From: Elusimicrobia bacterium GWA2_69_24
GTDB taxonomy: Bacteria; Elusimicrobiota; Elusimicrobia; UBA1565
Assembly: GCA_001799695.1 (NCBI GenBank)
Contig: MGTY01000110.1
Span: 1-64,000, forward strand
DNA length: 64,000 nt
Reading direction: 5' to 3'
Shown one piece after another: positions 50,119-57,807 of this stretch (positions within the stretch are counted from its first letter, which is position 1; each line of letters opens with the position of its first letter). The notes under the pieces were generated by a model, which ran no database searches, was not told the origin of the DNA, and worked only from the letters and a program-made list of their open reading frames with translations. Position numbers and translations under genes: made by a program.

Positions 50119-50124
50119 TATCCT
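50119..50124 (+). promoter_or_regulatory. -10 box of the 50134 gene
   Basis: TATCCT ends 9 nt before GTG 50134. No clear -35 box is present. Confidence 0.3.
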
Positions 50125-50133
50125 CTTGGTCGA

Positions 50134-50952
50134 GTGAAAATATTGATGCGGCGCAGACCCTGGGGCGTGGCGGTGCTGGTCGGCGTGATGTCCGCCGGCT
50201 GGGGGGGCATGCGCGCTCAGGACAAGACCCGGGATACAGGTCCGCCCGCGGGCCGGGAGCTCATCGACTGGGTCCCCATCTCCAGCGGCACCTTCCTGAT
50301 GGGCGCGGAAGACGCGGGCTTGGAGGAGCGGCCCGTCCATCGCGTGGCGATGCCGGCTTTCGAGATCGCCCGGACGCCCGTCACATTCAAACAGTATTCC
50401 GCCTGCGTCGCGGCCGGAGCCTGCCTGCCGGTCCATGACTGCGCGCCCGCCATGTTCCTGGGACCCGAACAGCCGGTCGTCTGCGTCGATTGGCCGCAGG
50501 CCAAGGCCTTCTCCGAGTGGGTGGGGGGGCGGCTTCCCACGGAGGCGGAGTGGGAATACGCGGCCCGCAGCGGCGGTAAGGAGCGGCAGTATCCGTGGGG
50601 GGACGACCCCGCGACCTGCTCGCGCGCGGTCCTATCCACCAGCCTGGTGAAGGGCTGCGGGCGCAGCGCCACCTGGCCGGTGTGCGCGCTGCCCGACGGG
50701 AACACGGAGCAGGGGCTCTGCGACATGGCGGGGAACGTCTGGCAATGGACCGCGGACTGGCATCACGGCTCCTACGAGGGCGCTCCGGCGGATGGGAGCG
50801 CGTGGGTGAATCCGCCGGGCACCGAGCGCGTGGTCCGGGGCGGGTCCTGGGACCGGCGCGCCCGGCGCGTCCGCACCAGGTCCCGCATCAGCGCGTTTCC
50901 CAGCCTTGCGCTCACGACCACGGGGTTCCGGCCGGTGCGCGTCAGGCGTTAG
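50134..50952 (+). CDS. exported sulfatase-modifying-factor-like protein
   Basis: 272 residues. A signal peptide (RRRPWGVAVLVGVMSAGWGG) precedes an FGE/SUMF1 fold: WVPISSGTFLMGAEDAG, MPAFEIARTPVTFKQY, GGRLPTEAEWEYAARSGG, GNVWQWTADW, VVRGGSWDRR and TTGFRPVR. The active-site cysteines of formylglycine-generating enzymes are not at the expected place (GNVWQWT lacks Cys), so it is more likely a binding or other member of the superfamily. Start GTG 50134 follows TATCCT; ATG 50146 is the alternative. Its stop codon lies in the MITE terminal repeat. Confidence 0.75.
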   Translation: MKILMRRRPWGVAVLVGVMSAGWGGMRAQDKTRDTGPPAGRELIDWVPISSGTFLMGAEDAGLEERPVHRVAMPAFEIARTPVTFKQYSACVAAGACLPVHDCAPAMFLGPEQPVVCVDWPQAKAFSEWVGGRLPTEAEWEYAARSGGKERQYPWGDDPATCSRAVLSTSLVKGCGRSATWPVCALPDGNTEQGLCDMAGNVWQWTADWHHGSYEGAPADGSAWVNPPGTERVVRGGSWDRRARRVRTRSRISAFPSLALTTTGFRPVRVRR

Positions 50953-51335
50953 GGCTCGCAATGAATTAAGTGGTGCATTTCGCCGGAGGCGATTTTGGAG
51001 CGAGCCGAAGCGATGCGAGACGCGCAGGCCTTAAGGCCTGTAAGTCGAGCCGCGCGAAGGCGCAGCCCCTGCGGCGATAGCGCCGCAGGGACCTGCGGCA
51101 GGGAGTAACACCTTTCCGCAGGCCCGAAAGCGCCCCGGCCCTTCGGGGGAGGCCCCTGCCGCTATCGACCGGCAGGGACCGTGCAAGAGAATGTTCTCCT
51201 TACGCACGGCCCGCTATTGGCCGATTTCGTCGTTGCTCGTCGCTTACATAGCTCACGCTATGCGCGCTCCTCGCGCCTAGAAATCGGCTCAACATCGGGC
51301 CTCCGAAATGCGCCACTTAATTCATTGCGAGCCCT
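50951..51335. mobile_element. MITE-like element with 32-bp terminal inverted repeats
   Basis: The first 32 bases (50951-50982) and the reverse complement of the last 32 (51304-51335) differ at one base. TTA at 50949-50951 and 51335-51337 could be a target duplication. The interior has a 16-bp palindrome (51025-51040) and strong hairpins (51067-51090, 51154-51177). It holds no credible gene. This accounts for the ~490 bp between the flanking genes. Confidence 0.75.
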
Positions 51336-51414
51336 TAGGCCGGTTGATGAATGCGAAAGCGCCTAGAGCCACAGCGCGGCGGCGAAGGTGTTGATGGGGG
51401 TGTAGTGTATCAGA

Positions 51415-51452
51415 CGGTGCCTGTCACTCAACCAATTCATGGAACTAAATCC
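51415..51452 (-). repeat. short dispersed repeat, copy 2
   Basis: On the minus strand GATTTAGTTCCATGA...TTGAGTGACAGGCACCG matches 8341-8378. It begins inside the last codons of the M28 peptidase gene. Confidence 0.6.
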
Positions 51453-52302
51453 AGGATTTGAGGGCGGCGGAGAGGGCTTCGACCAGGGCGGCCATGCGGG
51501 GGTAATCCAGGGTCTCCGGGGTGTCATCCGCACCGTGATAGCGGGGGTTGCGATACATGGCGGTGTCGGTGAGCATGGCGGCTGGATAGCCGTGCTTCCA
51601 GAAGGAGGCTTGGTCGGAGAGCCCCACCCCGGGGACCCAGCGCGGCAAGGCGGCCGTCTCCAGGGTTACGCCGCGTGAGTCCAGCGCGCGCGCCATGCTT
51701 CTCATGAAGTCTCGGGATCCGAGGTTCGAGACCAGGGCCAGGAAGTCTCCGGTCGCGGGATAGAAGCGGGACAGGAGCGGGGGATAGCTCTGGGAGCCGG
51801 GCCGGGAGTCGTAGCAGCCCAGCATCTCGAGGCTCAGCATCCCGAGGAGCCGCTCGCCCCGGGAGCGCATCCCCCGGGCGTGCACGAAGGAGCCCATCTC
51901 CGGAGTGCCGAAGTGGGGGGGCTCTTCGCAGGCGAAGGCGGCCAGGCGCACCGGGACCTTCGGGCGTTCCCCGGAGCCGAGACGCGCCGCCACCTCCAGG
52001 AGGACCGCCACCCCGCTGGCGTTGTCGTCCGCGCCGGGGGTCCCGGGGGCGGTGTCGTAGTGCGCGCCGACCAGGAGGAAGGGACGGCCGCCGGGCGCCT
52101 CGGTCTCGGCGACGACGTTCCGGGTGGGCCCGAGCGGGACCTCGAAATCCTCCCGGCGGGTCTCCAGCCCGGAGGCGGTGAGGCACTGCTCTATATAAAG
52201 ACCGGCCCGCCCGAGAGCGTCCGGGCGGGCCAGGTTCCGTTCCCCGATGTAGCCCGCCAAGCGGCGGACGTGGAGTTCGAGGGTCTTCGCGAGCGCTTCC
52301 AC
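51445..52302 (-). CDS. M28-family zinc aminopeptidase
   Basis: 285 residues, GTG start. Zinc ligands are visible in LVGAHYDTAPG (His), GADDNASGVAVLLEVA (bridging Asp), FACEEPPHFG (Glu) and YHGADDTPETLDY (His). It lacks a signal peptide and extra domains. M28 enzymes release N-terminal amino acids or deform glutaminyl peptides. It follows the M36-like gene by 13 nt, so the two peptidases are likely cotranscribed. Confidence 0.88.
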   Translation of the reverse strand: MEALAKTLELHVRRLAGYIGERNLARPDALGRAGLYIEQCLTASGLETRREDFEVPLGPTRNVVAETEAPGGRPFLLVGAHYDTAPGTPGADDNASGVAVLLEVAARLGSGERPKVPVRLAAFACEEPPHFGTPEMGSFVHARGMRSRGERLLGMLSLEMLGCYDSRPGSQSYPPLLSRFYPATGDFLALVSNLGSRDFMRSMARALDSRGVTLETAALPRWVPGVGLSDQASFWKHGYPAAMLTDTAMYRNPRYHGADDTPETLDYPRMAALVEALSAALKSWI

Positions 52303-52315
52303 GGCGCTCTATGGC

Positions 52316-54670
52316 TCAGCCGCGGAAGGCCTGAACCACGCTCTGAGTGAACTTCGCCAGCCAGCTCATGAAGCCGCCGGCGGAGGCGAGCGACACCTCG
52401 GCGTTGCCCGGCTTGGGCTCAGCCACCTTGATGTTGTGCGCGGCGGCCGCGGCCTGGATCTCCTGGAAGTGCGGCGCGACGCCGTTGGCGTCCACGTCGC
52501 GCAGGAGCACGGCCTGGATCGCGGCGGGGATGTCGCGGACGTTGGCGAGGAAGGTCGGGATGACCAGCGCCTCGGCGATGGCCGCGCCCTTCTTCTCGGC
52601 CTCTTCCTGCGTCAGGCCCGCGGCCTTGGCCGACTCGATGAGGGCCTTGCGGAGCTTCCAGCCGAAGCCGCCCCACGCCTGCCCCTGGTCGTGCACCTCG
52701 TCGTCGTCGTTGTACTGGTAGGTGTTCTCGCCGTGGCGGATGTAGTCCTTCTCCTGGCCCTTCAGGAAGCCCTCGCCGAGCACCGGCTGAGCCGTGATGT
52801 ACAGGCTCAGGATGTCGCCGTAGCCCTCGCTCAGGCCCCCGTTGATGATGCCGCCGATCATGTCGTCGACGAAGTGTCCGTACTCGTGGTAGGCGACCGT
52901 GTCGTAGGCCGTGTTGATGCACCGGGCGCTGGAGCTGAAGAAGTTCAGGCTCGGGCTGTACGGGGTGTAGTAGGCGTTGCAGTCGCGCCGGTCGTTGACG
53001 CTGACCGGGATGGGCTGGTTGATGCGGGCGATGTCGATGCCGTTGCGGACGACGTAGTCGTGCACGATGTTGACGTGCTGGTAGCCGTTGACCTGGGCGA
53101 TGGCGAACTCGTCGGCGCCCTGGGGGTTGAAGAGGAGCTGCATCCTCTCGCCCGGCTTTACGCTCGCGGTGACCACCAGGTCCTTCATCCGCTTGTCCGT
53201 GACCACGGCGTACTTGCCCTTGAGCTTGGCCGTCACGGTGACGGCGGCGTCCTCGTCGACGCCCGCGAGCTTCTCGAGCGTGAAGTAGCCGTCCGCGTCC
53301 GTGTAGAACTTGCGGCCGTCCGAGGTGGTGACCTCGGTGTGGCTCATGGGCAGTTCGACGAGGTTGTCGCCGGTCTTGACCGGGTCGAACTTGACGCCGC
53401 GGCCCGAGGTCCGGCCTTCCGCCGCCGCGTTGACGCGGGGGTTCCAGGCGAAGGTCTGGCCCGTGGCCACGTCGACGGCCGCGATGAGCTGCTTGGATTC
53501 GGAGTGGTAGAGCGCGACCGTGCGCCATTGGCCGCCCAGGTGCATGACCCGGGTGCCCACGGGGCGCAGGTCGTCCATGGAGTTGGCCGGCCGGCCGAGC
53601 CGCTCGTAGGCCGACTCGAGCTTCTGCGCGTCATCCAGCGTCCCTTTCGTGTCCACCGCCAGCGACGGGAACAACTGGGCGTTGCTGGACATGAGCACGG
53701 CCTTGCCGTTGACCATCTTGACGCTGAAGCTCAGGTAGGAGCCGTCCACGGTGATGCCGTTGAGGTGCTGGCGCAGCTCGACGTAGACCATGTCGAGCAG
53801 GCCTTCCTTGCCGGCGACCTTCTGGGAGATGACGGTCTGGAACGCGTCGGGGGAGAGGTTGCCGAACTGCGCGGGGTTGGCGCGGATGTGTTCGCGCAGA
53901 GCCGATTCGACCGCGGCGGCGTCCTGCGGGTCGCCGGAGAGGACCGTGGCCTGGAAGGAAAACGGCCGGAACATCCGCTGCAGGAGGCTGCGCTGCGCTC
54001 CGGGCACGTTGACGCGCTGCCAGGAGACGCCCGCGACCTCGGTCTTCGTCGGCTGCACCGGGGCCGGGTCGAGGCGGACGTCGCTCTGGAATTCCTTGTC
54101 CTGGACGATCCCCATGCCGATGCCGCCCTCGAAGAGGGTCTCGGTGCGTCCCGTGCGGAGGGCCTTGCCGATGGAGGAGAGGACGCGCTGGAAGCCGTTC
54201 TGTTCCTTATTAGAAGTCTCCGCGACGGTCTGGGGGACCGCCTGCGGGGCGGTCTGGACGCGGGAGGCGCTCTGTGTGGTCGGAAGCTGGCGGGCTGGGA
54301 CGACCTGGAGGCCGCCGGTCTCCGCGGACACGGCGCCGGCCTGGAGCGAGGCCGCCGGGGTCCCTGATGGGAGTACCGCGGCGGAGGGCGCCGCGGCGCG
54401 TCCGTCCTGGGTCCGAGCCTGCGGCAGGGAAAGGGAAGGCAGCCGGCTTTGGAGGGCGACCTGGCCCGACAGCGAGGCCGCACCCGACAGCCCCGTGTTC
54501 AGGGAGACGGGCAGGATCGCGGCGCCGGCGGCGCCGCCCGGCATGACGACGCTGCCGGTCTGGCTGACGGCGACGACGTTGGCCAGGGCGGGAGCGGTCG
54601 GATAGGAGAGCAGCAGGGCGGCCAGCGCCGAGGCGGCGACGGACCGTAGACGAGGGGCGGCGTTATGCAT
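52316..54670 (-). CDS. secreted M36/M4-like metallopeptidase
   Basis: 784 residues. Signal peptide (SVAASALAALLLSYPTAPAL), then a ~150-residue Ala/Ser/Gln-rich low-complexity prodomain and a propeptide-like region (~residues 170-400: LSPDAFQTVISQKVAGKEGL, SYLSFSVKMVNGKAVLMSS). The catalytic site is TVAYHEYGHFVDDMIGG (HEYGH) with the third ligand in GLSEGYGD, as in fungalysin-type gluzincins. CYS pairs (RRDCNAYY, ARCINTAY) may bond. GGAGGAATCCCCCC precedes ATG 54670. Confidence 0.8.
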   Translation of the reverse strand: MHNAAPRLRSVAASALAALLLSYPTAPALANVVAVSQTGSVVMPGGAAGAAILPVSLNTGLSGAASLSGQVALQSRLPSLSLPQARTQDGRAAAPSAAVLPSGTPAASLQAGAVSAETGGLQVVPARQLPTTQSASRVQTAPQAVPQTVAETSNKEQNGFQRVLSSIGKALRTGRTETLFEGGIGMGIVQDKEFQSDVRLDPAPVQPTKTEVAGVSWQRVNVPGAQRSLLQRMFRPFSFQATVLSGDPQDAAAVESALREHIRANPAQFGNLSPDAFQTVISQKVAGKEGLLDMVYVELRQHLNGITVDGSYLSFSVKMVNGKAVLMSSNAQLFPSLAVDTKGTLDDAQKLESAYERLGRPANSMDDLRPVGTRVMHLGGQWRTVALYHSESKQLIAAVDVATGQTFAWNPRVNAAAEGRTSGRGVKFDPVKTGDNLVELPMSHTEVTTSDGRKFYTDADGYFTLEKLAGVDEDAAVTVTAKLKGKYAVVTDKRMKDLVVTASVKPGERMQLLFNPQGADEFAIAQVNGYQHVNIVHDYVVRNGIDIARINQPIPVSVNDRRDCNAYYTPYSPSLNFFSSSARCINTAYDTVAYHEYGHFVDDMIGGIINGGLSEGYGDILSLYITAQPVLGEGFLKGQEKDYIRHGENTYQYNDDDEVHDQGQAWGGFGWKLRKALIESAKAAGLTQEEAEKKGAAIAEALVIPTFLANVRDIPAAIQAVLLRDVDANGVAPHFQEIQAAAAAHNIKVAEPKPGNAEVSLASAGGFMSWLAKFTQSVVQAFRG

Positions 54671-54841
54671 GGGGGGATTCCTCCGAGCGATACGGATCTG
54701 CATTGGGGCTATCGTAGCGCAAAGAGCCGCCGGATCCTCTGAGCCATGCGGGGAGGCCGCCCGTGGAAAATGGACCTAGGTCTTTCTGGGCCCATCGACT
54801 CACTCCGGTCCCGTTCACAAGATTTTAATGTAGAATTGGTA

Positions 54842-54887
54842 CAAGACTGCCTGCCGAGTCGCGGCCCGTCCGGGCGCGAGAGTCTTG
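54842..54887 (+). promoter_or_regulatory. structured leader of the DUF5678-like gene
   Basis: CAAGACT (54842-54848) pairs with AGTCTTG (54881-54887), closing a stem over a GC-rich loop. CTGCCT (54847-54852) can instead pair with AGGCAG (54893-54898), part of the ribosome-binding site. Two exclusive folds are therefore possible. Confidence 0.35.
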
Positions 54888-54902
54888 AAGGGAGGCAGCA
54901 TC

Positions 54903-55064
54903 ATGCCCGTGATCCAAGTGCTGGAACTCAGCAGGCGGTATCGCAACCAATGGGTCGTCCTCGATCAACGCTACAACGTGCTGGACCATGGCGGGAGCCT
55001 GGGCGACCTGCGCGCCAAGCACGCTGCGGAGGGAAGACGGACCTTCATGCTCGTCTCCGGTTAG
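54903..55064 (+). CDS. DUF5678-like microprotein
   Basis: 53 residues, too short for most gene callers. The sequence RRYRNQWVVLDQRYNVLDHG followed by GDLRAKHAAEGRRTFMLVSG fits the DUF5678 family (YxGxWVALD...VLAHG...A...G). The family function is unknown. A strong GGGAGG lies 7 nt before ATG 54903. The gene reads in a different frame from the downstream exported protein, whose 5' region overlaps its 3' half. Confidence 0.75.
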   Translation: MPVIQVLELSRRYRNQWVVLDQRYNVLDHGGSLGDLRAKHAAEGRRTFMLVSG

Positions 55065-55924
55065 GGGCGCTGCTCTTCCTCCTGGCCGCGCCTCCCTGCA
55101 GCGCGGGAGTGCCGTACCGGAAGATGCTGGGACAGGCGCCCTTGCCCTCCCTCGAGCCGGAGGGGGAGCGTTTCCAATCCGGGAGTCTCCGCATCGGGCA
55201 GTTCTTCTCGAGTCCCCACGGTTCCGCCGCGGCCAAGCCCGACGGCACCGGGGAAGCCTCCAGCCTCTATCAATTGAGTTTCGTCGACGCGTCCCCCAGC
55301 TCGGGCGGCGGCGCTCTGGCGGATGTGGTCTTCCTGTCCGACCGCAGCAAGGCCTATTTCTCGCTTCCTACGCAGATGAACTACCTGCTCGGCATGGGCA
55401 CCCGCGGGGAGTCCTGGCGCATCCAGTTCAACCGGGAGGAGATCCTCCCCCTGGAGCACAAGACCCCGGGGGGGTCCCGGTACTGGGACGTGCGGGCCGC
55501 TCTGACTTTCGAGGCCGGCCTGCCCGGCGGCGAGGAAGGGCCGCGCATCCCCCACAACCTCAAGATACATAGCCGGGCTCCGCACCACAACAAGCTGCGC
55601 GGGGAGCTCGGGGCGGGCTACTTCCTCCATAACCAGAGCTTTCCGGCCCGCTTCGATTCGACCGGCCGGGCCTTCATGCGCTATGACGCGCGGGCCACGC
55701 TGTCGATCGGCGACGGGGGACTGCGGCTGTTCGCCGAGGCGGATTTCCTGACCGACCGCTGGCACAAGCGCTACACCCCGGCGAACCTGGACCTGACCGC
55801 GGGCATCGGGCTGTCCTCCGCGCATGTGGGCATCGAGTTCACGCAGGAATCGCAGCAGATGCTCGACCGCGACGGCTACGCCGCCTACTACCTCCTCAAG
55901 GTCCTCGTCCCCTTCACCCTGTAG
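54950..55924 (+). CDS. exported outer-membrane-like protein, start uncertain
   Basis: About 290-324 residues. A signal-peptide core (RLRLGALLFLLAAPPCSAG) lies at about 55040-55095. The mature part is beta-rich with amphipathic strands (DVVFLSDRSKAYFSLPTQMN, GDGGLRLFAEADFLTDRWHK, LTAGIGLSSAHVGIEFTQES) and ends VLVPFTL, consistent with an outer-membrane barrel. The only upstream in-frame ATG (54950) gives a long N-region and lies inside the DUF5678-like gene. A non-ATG start near 55040-55070, coupled to that gene, is likely. Function is unknown. Confidence 0.5.
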   Translation: MGRPRSTLQRAGPWREPGRPARQARCGGKTDLHARLRLGALLFLLAAPPCSAGVPYRKMLGQAPLPSLEPEGERFQSGSLRIGQFFSSPHGSAAAKPDGTGEASSLYQLSFVDASPSSGGGALADVVFLSDRSKAYFSLPTQMNYLLGMGTRGESWRIQFNREEILPLEHKTPGGSRYWDVRAALTFEAGLPGGEEGPRIPHNLKIHSRAPHHNKLRGELGAGYFLHNQSFPARFDSTGRAFMRYDARATLSIGDGGLRLFAEADFLTDRWHKRYTPANLDLTAGIGLSSAHVGIEFTQESQQMLDRDGYAAYYLLKVLVPFTL

Positions 55925-55977
55925 CCGTCGGGGCCTCCTCAACAATATGGGCCCCTCGGCCCAACAAATGAAAAGTC

Positions 55978-56006
55978 TTCCGGCCCAGGCGGGAATTGGG
56001 TACAAT
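55978..56006 (+). promoter_or_regulatory. promoter of the subtilase gene
   Basis: TTCCGG (55978-55983), a 17-bp spacer and TACAAT (56001-56006). Unlike many neighbours it leaves a leader of about 50 nt with GGGAGGAG before ATG 56063. Confidence 0.5.
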
Positions 56007-56062
56007 GGGCACAATAGGGTAGGTCTTAAGGCGATAAGGATTTGGGCGGCTTGGGAGGAGAC

Positions 56063-57262
56063 ATGAGACTACTACTGATCGTCGCGAGCGGGTTTCTGGC
56101 GGCGGCCCCGGCCTGGGCCGGCACCGGCCGGCTCATCGTCGGCTTCATCCCGGAATCGAGCCTGACCGAACGCACCGACATCTTGAACCGCAACGGGATG
56201 ACGGAGGTCGCCGACCTCGGCGAGCTCAGCGCGAAGGTGGTGGAGCTCGAGACCCCCGCGGGGTCTTCCGAATCCCCCATGAAGCTGGCCTCCTTCCGCC
56301 TGATGTCCGAGCCGGGGGTCTTCCACGTGGAGGAGGATTTCTACTACAAGGACTGGCTGCGCGGCGTCTCCTTCCAGGCGTCTCCCCTGCCGGACCTGCC
56401 GGAAGTGATGGGGGTCCTGACCAAGTTCGAGAAGAAGGACGCCACCGAGGACGAGCAGCCCTGGGGCATCCAGCGGGTCAACGCCAAGGGCGCCTGGCCG
56501 CGCACCGAGGGCGCGGGGGTCAAGGTCGCGGTCATCGACACGGGCATCGATTTCAACCACCCCGACCTCAAGGCGAACTACGCGGGCGGCTACAACGCCA
56601 TCGATTCCCAGAAGCCTCCCATGGACGACAACAGCCACGGGACGCACGTCGCGGGAACCATCGCCGGGGTCCGGGACGGCAAAGGGGTGGTCGGGGTCGC
56701 GCCGAAGGCCAAGCTGTACGCGGTGAAGGTGCTTGACGCGGACGGCGGCGGCAGCCTTTCGTCCATAATCAAGGGGCTGGTCTGGACCGCCAACAACGGC
56801 ATGCAGGTCGCCAACATGTCGCTGGGCGCCCCGATGGGCACCGTGTTCATGCGCCTGGCCGTGAAGTACGCCCGGGCGCGGGGCGTGGTCATCATGGCCG
56901 CGGCCGGCAACGAGGGCGGCCCCGTGGGCTACCCGGCGGCGTATGGGGACACGATCGCGATCTCGGCCAGCGACTCCAAGGACAAGATCGCCGAGTTCTC
57001 CAGCCGGGGCAAGGAGGTCGATTTCATCGCCCCGGGCGTGGACGTGAAGTCGAGCGTGCCCGGGGGCGGCTACGACCGTTACTCGGGGACCTCGATGGCG
57101 ACCCCGCACATGACCGGCCTGGCGGCCCTGGCGGTCGCGCAGGGCGCGACGGGGTTCGACGGTGTGATGGCCTCGCTCAAGCGGGCGTCCAAGAAACTGC
57201 CCGGCCTGACGGCCAACGAGCAAGGCAACGGCCTGGTCGACGCCTCTCTGATCAAGAAATAG
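56063..57262 (+). CDS. secreted subtilisin-like serine protease (S8)
   Basis: 399 residues. Signal peptide (LLLIVASGFLAAAPAWAG), an I9-like propeptide (~residues 20-100), and a subtilase domain with the catalytic triad Asp159 (VAVIDTGIDFNHPDL), His192 (NSHGTHVAGT) and Ser344 (SGTSMATPHM). The oxyanion Asn is residue 283 (AAAGNEGG). It is full length without extra C-terminal domains. A Shine-Dalgarno GGGAGGAG precedes ATG 56063. A terminator follows the stop. Confidence 0.95.
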   Translation: MRLLLIVASGFLAAAPAWAGTGRLIVGFIPESSLTERTDILNRNGMTEVADLGELSAKVVELETPAGSSESPMKLASFRLMSEPGVFHVEEDFYYKDWLRGVSFQASPLPDLPEVMGVLTKFEKKDATEDEQPWGIQRVNAKGAWPRTEGAGVKVAVIDTGIDFNHPDLKANYAGGYNAIDSQKPPMDDNSHGTHVAGTIAGVRDGKGVVGVAPKAKLYAVKVLDADGGGSLSSIIKGLVWTANNGMQVANMSLGAPMGTVFMRLAVKYARARGVVIMAAAGNEGGPVGYPAAYGDTIAISASDSKDKIAEFSSRGKEVDFIAPGVDVKSSVPGGGYDRYSGTSMATPHMTGLAALAVAQGATGFDGVMASLKRASKKLPGLTANEQGNGLVDASLIKK

Positions 57263-57285
57263 ACGGGACCGGAGCAGATACGAGC

Positions 57286-57315
57286 GGGGCGCGCCGCGAG
57301 GCGCGCCCCTCTTTG
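57286..57315 (+). terminator. Rho-independent terminator of the subtilase gene
   Basis: GGGGCGCGCC (57286-57295) pairs with GGCGCGCCCC (57300-57309) around GCGA and is followed by TCTTTG. The next gene's -10 box begins 2 nt later. Confidence 0.75.
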
Positions 57316-57316
57316 C

Positions 57317-57322
57317 TACAAT
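57317..57322 (+). promoter_or_regulatory. -10 box of the thioredoxin-like gene
   Basis: TACAAT lies 8 nt before ATG 57331 and directly after the terminator. No -35 box can be separated from the terminator hairpin. Confidence 0.4.
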
Positions 57323-57330
57323 CAATGACC

Positions 57331-57807
57331 ATGAAGGCGTTTTTGCTCGCTCTCGCGGTCGTCGGTCTCTGCTGGGCCGGTCCCCGGCGCCAGGCGCCAG
57401 CGGACGAGGACATCCCGCGCGACAGCGCGACGGGGAGCCTGCAGAACTTCCAGAGCGCCCGCTTCCGCAGCCTGCAGGCGGAAGGCCGGCTGGTATTGCT
57501 CCAGTTCACCTCCGCCGGCAGCGAAATCTGCTCCGTCCAGGAGAAGTCCCTCGAGCGTCTGGCGCAGTCCGGGGACAAGACCACGCCGGTGTTCTTTCAG
57601 GTCGATTCCGACGCGGAAGAGTCGCTGCGCACGCAATATAAGGCCACGCCCAGCACCCTGCTGCTCTTCCGGGGGTCCCAGCTCATCGGGCGGGTGGCCG
57701 GGGTCCATACGGAAGAGGACATCCGGCGCTTCCTGCGCGACACGCTCTCCGCGCTGCGCGGCCAGCCCAAGCTCCGCGCCAAGAGACCCCATCGGCCGAA
57801 GCGATGA
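57331..57807 (+). CDS. exported thioredoxin-fold protein lacking CXXC
   Basis: 158 residues. Signal peptide (AFLLALAVVGLCWAG) and a thioredoxin fold: LVLLQFTSAGSEICSVQEKS at the active site, VFFQVDSDAEESLRTQYKAT and the cis-Pro region ATPSTLLLF. The first cysteine of the CXXC is replaced by serine (SEIC; Cys67 remains), so it cannot do dithiol-disulfide exchange. Monothiol or isomerase-like roles are possible. It overlaps the next gene by 4 nt. Confidence 0.75.
   Translation: MKAFLLALAVVGLCWAGPRRQAPADEDIPRDSATGSLQNFQSARFRSLQAEGRLVLLQFTSAGSEICSVQEKSLERLAQSGDKTTPVFFQVDSDAEESLRTQYKATPSTLLLFRGSQLIGRVAGVHTEEDIRRFLRDTLSALRGQPKLRAKRPHRPKR

Noticed and set aside
51181-51366. 61-codon open frame in the MITE-like element
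   Set aside because: No ribosome-binding site, and it runs through the terminal inverted repeat and beyond. It is probably a by-product of the element.
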